64,000 nt of DNA, from the NCBI GenBank assembly GCA_964416425.1, contig CAYQEC010000005.1:45063-109062 (forward strand), given 5' to 3'. This document shows, piece after piece, positions 8,311-16,896 of the stretch. Under the pieces are notes generated by a model, which did not search any database, was not told the origin of the DNA, and was given only the letters and a program-made list of their open reading frames with translations. Made by a program: the position numbers and the translations under genes. How positions within the stretch are numbered: the first letter of the stretch is position 1; the number at the start of each line of letters is the position of its first letter. Origin of the DNA: CAYQEC01 sp964416425. GTDB taxonomy: Bacteria > Actinomycetota > Acidimicrobiia > Spongiisociales > UBA5794.

Positions 8311-9650
8311 CGGGAGCCGAGACGGAGCTGGTGGGCGACGAGCATCGCCATCTCCATGGATTGCTCGTAGTTGAGCCGGGGATCGAGCGTCGACCGGTAC
8401 TCCCGCCCGAGGTCGGCGTCGGAGAGTCCCCTGGCGCCTCCCGTGCATTCGGTGACGTTCTCGCCGGTGAGCTCGAAGTGGATGCCCCCCAGTACGGACC
8501 CCATCTCGTGGTGGATGCGGAAGGTCGCCTCGACTTCCTCGAGGATCGTCTCGAAGCGTCGCGTCTTGATGCCGCCGGCGGTGATCTCGGTATTGCCGTG
8601 CATCGGGTCGACGGTCCAGTTGACCGTCTTGCCCGTCGCCCGCACCGTCTCGATCGCCATCGGCAACATCTCGGTGACGTGGGCGGCTCCGAAGCGGCAG
8701 ATGAAGGTGATGCGCCCCGGCTCGTCGACGGGGTGGAGGACGTCGAGCAGCCGGGTGATGCGCTCGGGGGTGGTCGCCGGCCCGAGTTTCATCCCGATGG
8801 GGTTGCGGATCCCCCGGAAGTACTCGACGTGGGCACCGTCGGGATCGGCCGTGCGCATCCCGATCCAGGGGAAATGGGTGGAGAGGTTGTAGTAGCCGTC
8901 GCTGCGGGGGACTCGTTGGGTCTGCGCCTGCTCGTAGAGGAGGGCGAGACCCTCGTGGCTGGTGAAGAACTCGGCCCGGGTGGTGCTGGGAGACCGGGCG
9001 TCGAGCACGTTCTCCATGAACTCCATCGAGTCGCGGATCGCGTCGATGATGCGCTCGTAGTCTTTGCGCATCGGTGCCCGTGTGACGAAGTCGAGGTCCC
9101 AGTACTCGGGGTGGTGCAGGTCGGTGAACCCGCCGTCGACGAGGGCTCGGATGAAGTTGATGGTGAGGCCGGCCCGCTCGTAGCCGCGCAGCAGGAGTTC
9201 CGGGTCGGGGGTGCGGTCCTCCCGGGTGAAGGGGGTGCGGTTGAGTAGGTCTCCCCGGTACGACGGGAGCGCCACGTCGCCTTGCAGCTCCTGGTCGTCG
9301 GAGCGCGGCTTGGCGTACTGGCCGGCGATGCGTCCCACCCGCACCACCTTGCGGCGGGTGCCGTGGACGAGCACCAGGCTCATCTGCAGCAGGATCTTCA
9401 GCTTGGAAGTGATCTCGTCGGCGTTGCAGGAGTCGAACGTCTCGGCACAGTCGCCTCCCTGGAGCAGGAACGCCTCTCCACGGGCGCATGCGGCGAGCTG
9501 CGCTCTTAGCGATTCGATCTCCATCGACGTCACCAGTGGAGGCAATGCGGTGAGCTGGGCGACGACCTCGTCGACCTTCGCCGCATCGGGATACACCGGC
9601 TGCTGCAAGGCGATCTTGGTTTGCCACGAATCTGGAGACCAGTCGGTCAT
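8307..9650 (-). CDS. aroG: 3-deoxy-7-phosphoheptulonate synthase, class II
   Basis: 447 residues, full length for the class II (plant/mycobacterial type) DAHP synthase. It condenses phosphoenolpyruvate with erythrose 4-phosphate, the first step of the shikimate pathway. Class II signatures are plain: LLQGGDCAETF near residue 65, RVGRIAGQYAKPRS, SHEGLALLYEQA, KLGPATTPE and the C-terminal GGIHFELTGENVTEC. The start is the ATG at 9650. It stands alone; no other shikimate gene is near. Regulation is not evident. Confidence 0.97.
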   Translation of the reverse strand: MTDWSPDSWQTKIALQQPVYPDAAKVDEVVAQLTALPPLVTSMEIESLRAQLAACARGEAFLLQGGDCAETFDSCNADEITSKLKILLQMSLVLVHGTRRKVVRVGRIAGQYAKPRSDDQELQGDVALPSYRGDLLNRTPFTREDRTPDPELLLRGYERAGLTINFIRALVDGGFTDLHHPEYWDLDFVTRAPMRKDYERIIDAIRDSMEFMENVLDARSPSTTRAEFFTSHEGLALLYEQAQTQRVPRSDGYYNLSTHFPWIGMRTADPDGAHVEYFRGIRNPIGMKLGPATTPERITRLLDVLHPVDEPGRITFICRFGAAHVTEMLPMAIETVRATGKTVNWTVDPMHGNTEITAGGIKTRRFETILEEVEATFRIHHEMGSVLGGIHFELTGENVTECTGGARGLSDADLGREYRSTLDPRLNYEQSMEMAMLVAHQLRLGSR

Positions 9651-9765
9651 GAGGGGCCCTCTGCCGAGCTGGGGGCGAGCATACCGCGCACGCCGGGGCG
9701 TCCAATCTCGAGGAGGTCGATCACCTTCGACGGGACGGAGGCTGCCCGACCGGGACCCGGGCTGC

Positions 9766-9864
9766 TTGAGAACCCTCGAGCAACTACTCGATCCCGACTA
9801 CATCAATGCCATGTGCGACGGATTCGAGGAGATCAAGGCGCAATACGGCGAGTCAGACGAGTGA
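9766..9864 (+). CDS. Very short open frame or gene fragment, unknown
   Basis: From a TTG at 9766 a 32-codon frame encodes an acidic peptide (LEQLLDPDYINAMCDGFEEI, ending in YGESDE). The composition looks like real protein rather than a GC-driven shadow. It ends 43 bases before the AbrB-like gene, on the same strand. It may be a remnant of a partner gene or a small peptide. There is no good ribosome binding site. Confidence 0.25.
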   Translation: MRTLEQLLDPDYINAMCDGFEEIKAQYGESDE

Positions 9865-9907
9865 GATACGCTGGCCAGCGTTGATCACGACGGGAAGGTA
9901 CCGGCGA

Positions 9908-10180
9908 ATGGCGAAGAACGAGAGCTTGCCCCTTCGCCGCGTCGTCCAAGTCGATCGTCGTGGCCGTGTGTCGCTCGCCCGGTTCGGAATCAGCGACACC
10001 CAGCTCGTCGTGGAGGAGCTGGAGGACGGTGGCGTCGCCTTGCATCCGGCCATCGTGATGACGCCGGCCGAGGCACGCCACTACGGCAACCCGGAGGCGG
10101 CCGCAGCCCTCGATCAGGCACTGGCCTCGGCGCGGGAGGGTGCCATCCGCCGATTCGAGCTTCGGCCTCGCCGGGACTGA
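9908..10180 (+). CDS. Small protein with AbrB/antitoxin-like N terminus
   Basis: 90 residues. The N-terminal half (RRVVQVDRRGRVSLARFGI) resembles the swapped-hairpin DNA-binding region of AbrB/MazE-type proteins (V-D-x-x-G-R-V). The C-terminal half is an acidic, Ala-rich helix pair that could bind a partner. The ATG at 9908 gives the natural N terminus; the open frame extends upstream without a plausible product. No toxin gene is adjacent, so if it is an antitoxin its partner has been lost or lies elsewhere. Alternatively it is an orphan regulator. Confidence 0.45.
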   Translation: MAKNESLPLRRVVQVDRRGRVSLARFGISDTQLVVEELEDGGVALHPAIVMTPAEARHYGNPEAAAALDQALASAREGAIRRFELRPRRD

Positions 10181-10250
10181 TCTGCTCCCACCGTCCGCGC
10201 ATGAGCCTGGGTGGGATCGCCGGCTCTATGTTCACCGTTCCGTACCGAGC

Positions 10251-10847
10251 CTACGAGGCACGTGTGACTGAGCTTCGTTGCGCACTTACGACGCGGTCGG
10301 CGCGCCGCGCCAGGAACCGCTCGATATTATCCCGCTCAACGAGGTCGAGGAACGCCACATACCTGCGGAAGGCGGTACCGGCGTTGAAGGCGCTCACCCA
10401 TTGCGTGACACCCGGATCGTCCACCACCACGGCCGCCCCGAGGTTCTCGGCGAGCCACGGCGCCACCGCCGACCAGCGCCACATGCGATGCCGGCTCCGC
10501 AGGTGGGTCTCAGGGGCCGGGAAGCCGCCGGGTCCTCGCGCCCCGGTGATGTAGAGCCGGATGCTCTCACGGGTGCGGCCGACCCGCTGGGCGATCTCGG
10601 CCATGGTGACCAGGTCGTCGGGCTCGAGGTGCACCACCTGCGCCCCGGGGACCGCACCCTCGACCGCATCGACGGCCTCCTCGACAGCGGCCGGGAACGA
10701 CTCGGCCTCCCGGTCGAAGTCGAGGTACTGCACGGTGCCGACCCGTCCCGCGGTGGCGTCGTCGCATCCCGCCGCGTACAAAGCCGCCAGATTGGCGTCG
10801 TCCTGCAGGTCCGGACCATCCACGATGAGGGTGAACTGGGATCTCAT
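10251..10847 (-). CDS. Helix-turn-helix protein, uncharacterised actinobacterial family
   Basis: 198 residues. The first ~80 residues form an alpha/beta domain (FTLIVDGPDL, AALYAAGCDDA, VQYLDFDREA). A MerR/excisionase-like helix-turn-helix follows (DDLVTMAEIAQRVGRTRESIRLYI) with RGPGGFPAPETHLRS as a likely wing, then a Trp-rich C terminus. The arrangement matches a family annotated only as a DNA-binding protein. The gene has a strong, apparently leaderless promoter overlapping a palindrome, suggesting autoregulation. Confidence 0.65.
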   Translation of the reverse strand: MRSQFTLIVDGPDLQDDANLAALYAAGCDDATAGRVGTVQYLDFDREAESFPAAVEEAVDAVEGAVPGAQVVHLEPDDLVTMAEIAQRVGRTRESIRLYITGARGPGGFPAPETHLRSRHRMWRWSAVAPWLAENLGAAVVVDDPGVTQWVSAFNAGTAFRRYVAFLDLVERDNIERFLARRADRVVSAQRSSVTRAS

Positions 10848-10855
10848 CGCTGGTG

Positions 10856-10888
10856 ACGCTACGAGACAGTGTTGGCTATTGTCAACAC
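10856..10888 (-). promoter_or_regulatory. Leaderless promoter with overlapping palindrome for the HTH gene
   Basis: On the minus strand a consensus -35 TTGACA (10885-10880) and a -10-like TAGCGT (10861-10856) are 18 bases apart. The -10 ends only 8 bases before the ATG at 10847, so the mRNA would have almost no leader. The inverted repeat GTGTTG-N8-CAACAC (10869-10888) overlaps the -35 box and is a likely operator, perhaps for the encoded HTH protein. Confidence 0.55.
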
Positions 10889-10923
10889 CTCAGACCCCAC
10901 GACCACCATCGGTGTCACGCGCT

Positions 10924-11355
10924 TCACGACCCGATGCGGGGCGTCGACGTCCCGCTGATCTGCACCAGCACCGGGTCCTCGCCTGCCAGCAGCCCGCTGA
11001 GCAAGGCGAACTCGACCTCCCGTTCCAGGTACACGGTGACCTCGGTCTCGGTCGCCGCCACCATCGTCACCACCTCGGCCGGGTCGTAGCCGTCCTGGCG
11101 ATCCAGGTACTCCAATGCCCGCGCCTCGGCCACACCCGGCACCAGGCGGGCCTCCCCGGTGGCCCGGAAGTGGCCCTCGTCGACGGCGGTGGCGCCCGCC
11201 ACCGCGGCGGCGTCGGCCCACCCCGCCACCTCCTGCCGCTCGCTGAACGCCCGGTACAGGTCGAAGACGATCGACCCCAGCACGAACAGCACCAGGCAGA
11301 ACCCGAGCACCCACAGCGTCACCGACCCCGCCTCGCCGGCGGCCCGGCGCCTCAC
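10924..11355 (-). CDS. TadG-like pilus assembly protein
   Basis: 143 residues: a basic N terminus, one membrane segment (SVTLWVLGFCLVLFVLGSIVFDLY) and a region with the TadE/TadG pattern SERQEVAGWADAAAVAGATAVDEG. Proteins of this type are minor pseudopilins or scaffold proteins of the Flp/Tad machine. It is the last gene of the Tad operon and starts with GTG in a GTGA overlap with the preceding TadE gene. Confidence 0.75.
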   Translation of the reverse strand: MRRRAAGEAGSVTLWVLGFCLVLFVLGSIVFDLYRAFSERQEVAGWADAAAVAGATAVDEGHFRATGEARLVPGVAEARALEYLDRQDGYDPAEVVTMVAATETEVTVYLEREVEFALLSGLLAGEDPVLVQISGTSTPRIGS

Positions 11356-11804
11356 GGGAAGCTCCGGAAGTCATCGACCCGTTCGGTGTGCTCCCGGGTG
11401 ATCGTGAACGACTCCCACAGCGGGCCCACCAGCGGCACCGTGACGATCGGGAACCCGATCTCGACCCGGGCGGTCACCGTCCCGCCCCGGGTCAACTCCC
11501 CCACCGGCGGGTCGAGTTCGAAGTCGACCGACACCACGTCGGGGTCGAGCCCGTGGTTGGCGGCGATGGAACGGGCGATCTGGATGCCTGCCTCCTGCCC
11601 GGCGGCGGCGTCGTCGGCCAGCACCATCACCCGGGCCGCCTCCTGGGCCGCCAGGTTCGCCACCCCGTTGCGCTCCAGCATCCCCGGCACCTGGGCCAGC
11701 ACCATGATCGTCGGGAACAGCAGCAACCCGACGCCGAGCAGCATCTCGATCACGGCATAGGCGCCGACCTCTTCGCGCCGCAGGCGCCGCAGCAGCACCC
11801 TCAC
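11352..11804 (-). CDS. TadE-like minor pilin
   Basis: 150 residues. The short basic leader RRLRREEVGAYAVIEML precedes a hydrophobic helix (LLGVGLLLFPTIMVLAQVPGM), giving a TadE-like G/E arrangement at the helix start. A periplasmic domain follows (LAAQEAARVMVLADD is TadE-like). It starts with GTG and overlaps both neighbours by 4 bases. It is thought to be exported as a minor component of the pilus system. It is distinct in sequence from the other two TadE/G-like genes here. Confidence 0.75.
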   Translation of the reverse strand: MRVLLRRLRREEVGAYAVIEMLLGVGLLLFPTIMVLAQVPGMLERNGVANLAAQEAARVMVLADDAAAGQEAGIQIARSIAANHGLDPDVVSVDFELDPPVGELTRGGTVTARVEIGFPIVTVPLVGPLWESFTITREHTERVDDFRSFP

Positions 11805-12223
11805 GGCGCCACCTCCTGCACCGCCTCACCTCGCAGGCTGAACGACCATGCCGGCAACCCGGGCAGCGGGCTGTGGAGAGTGGCGTCGGCCACCGCCACC
11901 AGATTCCCGGACACCGGGTCGATCTCACAGGTGATCGACACCTCGTCTCCGAGGGGCCCGCCCAGTAGCGCATCGAGGGCGTTCTCGGCCCGAGCGTCGC
12001 ACGCCACGACCCCGGCGCCGGCCCGCGACCCGGCCCGCACCGCCTCGTCGGCGGCAGACCGCACCACGCTACGGGCATACAGGAAGGTGAGGACGTTGAC
12101 GAGCACCATCGCCGTGAGCACGGTGAAGGCGATGGCGAGCAGCGTCGTCACCGTCGTCATCCCGGCCTCGTCCCGTCGCAGGCGGCAGCCGCCCGCCTGA
12201 GACGGCTCAGGGACAGGCACCAC
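11801..12223 (-). CDS. TadE-like protein
   Basis: About 140 residues. RRDEAGMTTVTTLLAI followed by VLTAMVLVNVLTFLY forms a pseudopilin-like N-terminal helix. RSAADEAVRAGSRAGAG is the usual TadE alanine-rich segment, and two cysteines follow. The frame is open to 12259; GTG codons at 12223 and 12220, overlapping the pilin stop, are preferred, and an ATG at 12160 is possible but would delete the basic leader. It lies between the pilin and the other TadE gene. Confidence 0.7.
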   Translation of the reverse strand: MVPVPEPSQAGGCRLRRDEAGMTTVTTLLAIAFTVLTAMVLVNVLTFLYARSVVRSAADEAVRAGSRAGAGVVACDARAENALDALLGGPLGDEVSITCEIDPVSGNLVAVADATLHSPLPGLPAWSFSLRGEAVQEVAP

Positions 12224-12413
12224 CGATCCCGATCTGGTCCCGGATCCAGCACAGCACATCGACGCCGAGGGCCTGCATGATGCCGACGGTCGCCATGATG
12301 GCGATCACCGTCACCACGATCCAGGCGAAGATCTGGGCGCTCTCCACCGCGCCCCGCTGCTCGGCGCCGACCCTGCCGGCGATTCGTCCCATTCGTCTCC
12401 ACACGGTTCTCAT
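12207..12413 (-). CDS. Flp-type pilin subunit
   Basis: 68 residues, the size of actinobacterial Flp pilins. A basic N terminus (RTVWRRMGRIAGRVGAEQRG) leads into a hydrophobic helix (AQIFAWIVVTVIAIMATVGIM) and a short tail with two cysteines. It would be the main subunit assembled by the TadA/B/C machine after leader cleavage. The ATG at 12413 has a strong GGAGGG site just upstream. There is a 49-base gap before it, unlike the overlapping genes around it, so pilin may be translated more independently. Confidence 0.75.
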   Translation of the reverse strand: MRTVWRRMGRIAGRVGAEQRGAVESAQIFAWIVVTVIAIMATVGIMQALGVDVLCWIRDQIGIGGACP

Positions 12414-12462
12414 TGGCTCCCTCCTGCACGGTCGGCATCGGACGTCACGGTTGGATTCACGG

Positions 12463-13425
12463 TCAACCCCCTTGGAAGATCAGGCTCGGGATCGGCGCCC
12501 CGATGAACAGCAGCACGATCGGGGCCAGCACCACGACGATGGGAATCACCATCATCAGGCGCCGGCGAGAAGCGGCCCTTTGCAGGTCCTCGCGGCGGGC
12601 GGCCCGCAGGTCGCGGCTCAGGTCGAGCAGCGTCTCCCCCAGGTCGGCGCCGCGGTCCTGGGCGGTCGCCAGCACCGAGTAGGTGCGGGCCGCTTCCGGC
12701 TCGGGCGTGAGACGGATCGCCCGCTGCAGGGCGCGCGACAGCGCCATCCCCGACTCGTGGAGACGCAGCACCTCGGCCAGCTCGTCGACGAAGGCGCCGT
12801 GACCGCGCACCACGACGTGGCGGATGGCGTCGAGCACCCCGCCACCGACCCTGGTCCGCATCGCGATGAGCTGGTTGATCGTGTACAACTCGCCCCGGAT
12901 CCGTTCCCGCCGCGCCAGGATCGCCTTGTCGACCCGGCTCCGGGCCTGCAGCACCCCGAGCACGAAGCCCGCCCCGCCGAAGATCACCATCCAGGCCGGG
13001 TCGCGGATCAGCAGCCCGAGGAACCCGAGACCGACCGCCATAGCCACGGCCCGCACGAACGCCCGGATGCGGAACTCCTGGACTCGCTGCACCTCGGGGA
13101 GGTCGGGGTAGAGGCCGGCCTGGCGTAGCCGCACCGCGAGGCGCTCGACGTTGGAGGCCGAGATGAGCCGGGCGAACCCACGCACCATGCCGTCGAGCAC
13201 CGGCCCGAACAGCCGGCGCAGCGTCCCGTCGCCGAGGACCGGCCCGGCCGTCGCCGCGCCGTGCACGTCGGCGGGGCGGGTCAGCCTCACCCGGGTGACC
13301 GTCGTGTAGGGGCGGACCCGCCCGGCGAGGGGACGCAGCGGTCGCGCCACCACCCACACCGCCGAGGCGACGAACAGCAGCGAGGAGGCGATCGCGACCA
13401 GCTCGAGTGGGGTGAGGTCGGTCAT
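12463..13425 (-). CDS. tadC: TadC-like type II secretion F-domain protein
   Basis: 320 residues. It has an N-terminal membrane segment, a cytoplasmic loop, two central hydrophobic segments (residues ~125-165) and the GspF-type domain (INQLIAMRTRVGGGVLDAI, LARAL-like repeats, DLGETLLDLSRDLR), ending in a membrane segment (MMVIPIVVVLAPIVLLFIGAP). It would form part of the inner-membrane platform for the pilus. The ATG at 13425 overlaps the preceding stop (ATGA). A longer frame reaching 14097 is a read-through of the overlapping tadB region. Confidence 0.85.
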   Translation of the reverse strand: MTDLTPLELVAIASSLLFVASAVWVVARPLRPLAGRVRPYTTVTRVRLTRPADVHGAATAGPVLGDGTLRRLFGPVLDGMVRGFARLISASNVERLAVRLRQAGLYPDLPEVQRVQEFRIRAFVRAVAMAVGLGFLGLLIRDPAWMVIFGGAGFVLGVLQARSRVDKAILARRERIRGELYTINQLIAMRTRVGGGVLDAIRHVVVRGHGAFVDELAEVLRLHESGMALSRALQRAIRLTPEPEAARTYSVLATAQDRGADLGETLLDLSRDLRAARREDLQRAASRRRLMMVIPIVVVLAPIVLLFIGAPIPSLIFQGG

Positions 13426-14330
13426 CGCGCCCCCGCCTTGTCCCGCTCGGCGGTGAGGGTCGACCCGCCGCCGAAGACCCGCACCTCCTCGGTGCGGCGG
13501 GAGATAACCCGCAGCAACACCCACCCCACCACCGCCCATGCCCCGGCGAGCAGCACTACGAAGCGGCCCTGGGGAGAGCGGTAGAACTCGCGGTACGCCT
13601 CGGGCACCGTCGCCAGGAACAGCAGGATCACCCACGGGGCCACCGCCACGACGACACTCTCCAGCCGCTGCTCGAGACCGGCGGTGCGGATCTGCTCGGC
13701 GGTGAGCTGGTCGGCCACCATCGTCTCGATGAGGTCGCGCAGCACCACCTGGAGGGTTTCCCCGCCATGCTGGTGGGCCAGCACCAGCACCTCGATCACC
13801 TTGTCGGAGGAGGGATCGGCCAGTTCCTCCTTGATGATCTCCAGCGCCGGCACCACCCCGAGCATGCGGGCCTGCATCGGGAAGCGGGCGAACGCCTCCT
13901 GCAACGGCGCCGGACCGCGGTCGGCCAGCGCCTCGATGCCGTTCGCCAGCGTCGCTCCCGAGTTGACGTGGGCCAGGATCTCGCGCAAGCCGTCGGGCCA
14001 CGACCGCTGCACCTCGGCGAGGCGACGGGCCCGTTGCCGGCCGTACTGCAGGTAAGGGGCGCAGGACACGGCGACGGCCGGGATCAAGGCCACCCACCAG
14101 GTGCCTGCCAGCACCAGGAAGGCGAGGAAGGCGACCAGTCCGGCACCGATCGAGCCGACCCAGAACTGGCGGGGGGTGAGGTCGGATCCCGCCTGGAGCA
14201 GCCAGAGTTGGCGGCGCGACACCTGGGGGCGGCGGGTGGTCCGGGCGGTCGGGTTGGGGGCCAACCCGGCGAGGTGGGCCACCGCCAGGTAGGCGAACGC
14301 CGCCGAGCTGAGCGCAGCCAGCAGCCTCAC
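13422..14330 (-). CDS. tadB: TadB-like type II secretion F-domain protein
   Basis: 302 residues. Membrane segments near the N terminus and at the C terminus flank a cytoplasmic GspF-like domain with GLREILAHVNSGATLANGIEAL and HQHGGETLQVVLRDLIETM. With TadC it forms the platform that couples the TadA motor to pilin assembly. The GTG at 14330 overlaps the tadA stop (GTGA). The much longer open frame to 15677 is the antiphase shadow of tadA. Confidence 0.85.
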   Translation of the reverse strand: MRLLAALSSAAFAYLAVAHLAGLAPNPTARTTRRPQVSRRQLWLLQAGSDLTPRQFWVGSIGAGLVAFLAFLVLAGTWWVALIPAVAVSCAPYLQYGRQRARRLAEVQRSWPDGLREILAHVNSGATLANGIEALADRGPAPLQEAFARFPMQARMLGVVPALEIIKEELADPSSDKVIEVLVLAHQHGGETLQVVLRDLIETMVADQLTAEQIRTAGLEQRLESVVVAVAPWVILLFLATVPEAYREFYRSPQGRFVVLLAGAWAVVGWVLLRVISRRTEEVRVFGGGSTLTAERDKAGAR

Positions 14331-15634
14331 AGCCCCGGCCTCCAGGCGCCGTTCAGGATGTTGGCCACCGAGGCACCTTCGGGCAGCGCCCGGTCGATGC
14401 GGTCGACCATCGGCTCGGGCGGGAAGGTGCCGGTCCAGCGCATCGGCTCGCCGAGGGCGGCCCGACGGAAGACCGGCTCGGTGGTGAAGTCGTCGGTCGC
14501 CAGCGACGGGGTGACCGCCAGGATCTCGGCGACTTGGCGGCGGATGCCCCGGTCGCCGTTCTCGGGCCGGCGCATGTCCCGTTCCAGGTGTACCACGAAG
14601 TCGATCGAGCCGGCGAAGACCTTGCGCACGATCGGCTCGGTGACGTTCTCGCCGGCCATGATGGCGGCGTTGACGATGGCGGCGAGGGCGTCGCGGGCCG
14701 AGTTGGCGTGCACGGTGCAGGCGAAGCCGCAGCCGGCGTTGACCGCCCGGGTCAGCTCGAATGCTTCGGCGCCCCGCACCTCGCCGACGCAGAGCAGGTC
14801 GACCCGTTGTGCCAGGCTCACCTTCACCAGGTCCCGCAACGAGTAGCGGCGCGATCCCTCCAGGGTCACCGGCGACGCCTCGTAGTAGCTGCTGTGGGGT
14901 GAGAGCGGGATGTGCAGCTCGCGCACCTCCTCGCAGATGCGGATGCATTGGTCGTCGGGCACGGCGCGCAGCCAGGCGCTCATGAAGGTGCTCTTGCCGG
15001 CGCCGGTCGCTCCCGAGAACAGGATCGAGGTCGAGGCCTGCGCCGCCGCCCACAGGAACGCCGCCGCGGTGCGACTCACCGACCCCAGCTCCACCATCGA
15101 GGCCAGGGTCTCGTCGGCGACGGTGTACTTGCGGATCGTCGCCGAGAGGCGGGCCGACACCGGCGGCACCACCGCGGTGAGGCGGGCGGTGCCGTCGAGC
15201 ACGTGGGCTTGCTCGATGGCGTTGGAGCTGTCGAGGCGCCGGTTGGTGCCGGCGAGGAGGCGGTCGACGACCTGACGCAGCTCCGCCTCCGAGGTCGACG
15301 CGATGAGGGAGCGGAGCTCCCCGGAGTCGTCGATGTAGGAGACCCGGTCGCCCTCGAGGAACACCTCCTCCACCGCCGGGTTCTCCAGCAGCTCGGTGAG
15401 CGGTCCGAACCCGGCGACCGCCTGCCACAGGCGGCGCTCCATGTCGGCCGGGTCGCGCAGCGGCTCGGCGAGGCCCTTGTGGGCGTTCGACTGGTAGTCG
15501 CCGACGACGCCGCGGATCACCTGCTGCACCCCGTCGGATTGACTCCGGACGTCGAGCTTGCGGTCCTCGATCCGCTCCACCGCCTGCTCCCGCAGCCGCT
15601 CGTAGGCGCTCGGGGCCCTGGTCGGCGGGGTCAC
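14327..15634 (-). CDS. tadA: TadA/CpaF secretion ATPase
   Basis: 435 residues, the hexameric ATPase powering Flp pilus assembly. Walker A is GATGAGKST near residue 210. The Asp box region (CIRICEEVRELHIP) and the His box (GCGFACTVHANSARDALAAI) are present, with VDLLCVGEVRGAEAFELTRA as the Walker B region. The GTG start at 15634 gives a GTGA overlap with tadZ; the frame extends further upstream but those residues are a shadow. It is placed as usual between tadZ and tadB. Confidence 0.93.
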   Translation of the reverse strand: MTPPTRAPSAYERLREQAVERIEDRKLDVRSQSDGVQQVIRGVVGDYQSNAHKGLAEPLRDPADMERRLWQAVAGFGPLTELLENPAVEEVFLEGDRVSYIDDSGELRSLIASTSEAELRQVVDRLLAGTNRRLDSSNAIEQAHVLDGTARLTAVVPPVSARLSATIRKYTVADETLASMVELGSVSRTAAAFLWAAAQASTSILFSGATGAGKSTFMSAWLRAVPDDQCIRICEEVRELHIPLSPHSSYYEASPVTLEGSRRYSLRDLVKVSLAQRVDLLCVGEVRGAEAFELTRAVNAGCGFACTVHANSARDALAAIVNAAIMAGENVTEPIVRKVFAGSIDFVVHLERDMRRPENGDRGIRRQVAEILAVTPSLATDDFTTEPVFRRAALGEPMRWTGTFPPEPMVDRIDRALPEGASVANILNGAWRPGL

Positions 15635-16896
15635 GCCGGAGTCTCCGAGGGCGGTGCGGTGGCACGGCGCCCGGCACCGAGGGTCGCCACCAGCACGTCG
15701 AGCGCCCTGGTGAACCGTCGCGCCGCCACCACCTCGCCCTGCCAGGCGGCCGTGCGCACCCGCGGCTCGTCGGGGAGAAAGCTCACCGAAGCGGCGGGGA
15801 AGGTACGGGTGATCTCCTCGATGAGCTCCCCCCGCTGGTAGATGCTGCGGGCGCACCGGTTCATCACCACGTGGACCGGCGCCGGCGACAGGGTCCGGGC
15901 GTCCCCGATCCAGGCCAGGGTGGCGGTGACGCCAGTGGGGGACGGCTCGCCGACGACGACCAGATGGTCAGCGGTCCCCACCAGGACCCGGGACACCCCG
16001 AAGCGGCCGGCCCCGGCCCCGAACGTGGTCAGGTCCTCCAGGTGGCGCCCGACCCGCACCACCACGTGGCGGAAGGCCGCCGCCAGCTCGGTCACGAGAT
16101 CCAGCGCCTCGTCATCCCGGCACGCCTCCCATTCCCGCGGGCTGGGAAGCCCTCCGATGACGGCGAAGCCCTCCGGGTGGGAGGTGAAGGAGCCGTCGAG
16201 CGTGCCGCCGAAACGGAGACTCTCGACCGCGGTGAACACGTTGGGGGTGAGGTCGAGGCCGAGCCGCTGGCACACCGCCGGTTCCAGGGTGTCGAAGTCG
16301 ACCAGTACCGTCGACTGGGCACGGCGGGCGAAGCGGGCGGCGAGGCCGACGGCTACCTCGGTGGCGCCGCCCTGCCCACTCACGACCACGACGCCGCGGG
16401 CCCCGGCCTCGGACTCGGAGCGGATCGGGGACCCGGTGTCGTGCGGCCCCGAGGACTGGCCGCCCGGTGGCGTATCGTCCCGGCCCTCGACCGTCACGAT
16501 CCCGGTGAAGGCCCGGTCGAACTGACGCTGCTCGGTGATCGAGCGGATCCGGGCCAGGAAGTCGCGGGGGGAGGCGTCGGCCCGCAGGGTGTCGTCGACC
16601 CCCATGGCGAGCAACTTGTCCCGGCCCAGCTCGCCCCGCTCCCCGTCGTAGACGCCGATCACGATGCGGTGGCGTCCCTGCACCCGGGCCACCAGCCGCT
16701 GGCTGAGGAAGCTCGACGAGTCGTCGATGACGAGCACGTCGTAGTCGCTCTCGAGTGCGTCGCGGGTCGACAGCACCGTGCCGACCACCCGCACCCCGGC
16801 GTGGTCGCGGGCGTAGCTCATGAGATCGGCCACCCAGGGACGCTGCGACGAGCTGAGGGCGACCGCCGGCTCCCGCTGCATCGGCCGCGCCGTCAC
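15631..16896 (-). CDS. TadZ/CpaE-like ParA-family localisation protein
   Basis: 421 residues. The first ~130 form a receiver-like domain (YDVLVIDDSSSFLSQRL). After a linker rich in Gly, Ser and Pro comes a MinD/ParA-like domain (GVVVVSGQGGATEVAVGLAARF, VLVDFDTLEPAVCQRLGL). The nucleotide loop is GQGGATEVA instead of the KGGxGKT deviant Walker A, lacking both lysines, so it may not hydrolyse ATP; TadZ proteins often show such degeneration. It is expected to position the pilus machine. It starts with GTG overlapping the cpaB stop. Confidence 0.8.
   Translation of the reverse strand: MTARPMQREPAVALSSSQRPWVADLMSYARDHAGVRVVGTVLSTRDALESDYDVLVIDDSSSFLSQRLVARVQGRHRIVIGVYDGERGELGRDKLLAMGVDDTLRADASPRDFLARIRSITEQRQFDRAFTGIVTVEGRDDTPPGGQSSGPHDTGSPIRSESEAGARGVVVVSGQGGATEVAVGLAARFARRAQSTVLVDFDTLEPAVCQRLGLDLTPNVFTAVESLRFGGTLDGSFTSHPEGFAVIGGLPSPREWEACRDDEALDLVTELAAAFRHVVVRVGRHLEDLTTFGAGAGRFGVSRVLVGTADHLVVVGEPSPTGVTATLAWIGDARTLSPAPVHVVMNRCARSIYQRGELIEEITRTFPAASVSFLPDEPRVRTAAWQGEVVAARRFTRALDVLVATLGAGRRATAPPSETPA

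Noticed and set aside
8331..9248. 305-codon plus-strand frame opposite aroG
   Set aside because: Antisense to a full-length DAHP synthase and rich in Asp/Gly/Val as expected for a shadow.
12463..14097. Long fused frame covering tadC and part of the tadB region
   Set aside because: Only the section from 13425 matches TadC; the upstream part is an out-of-phase shadow of tadB.
13422..15677. 751-codon minus-strand frame spanning tadB and tadA
   Set aside because: The first 449 codons are Arg/Pro/Gly-rich shadow sequence antiphase to tadA; TadB begins at 14330.
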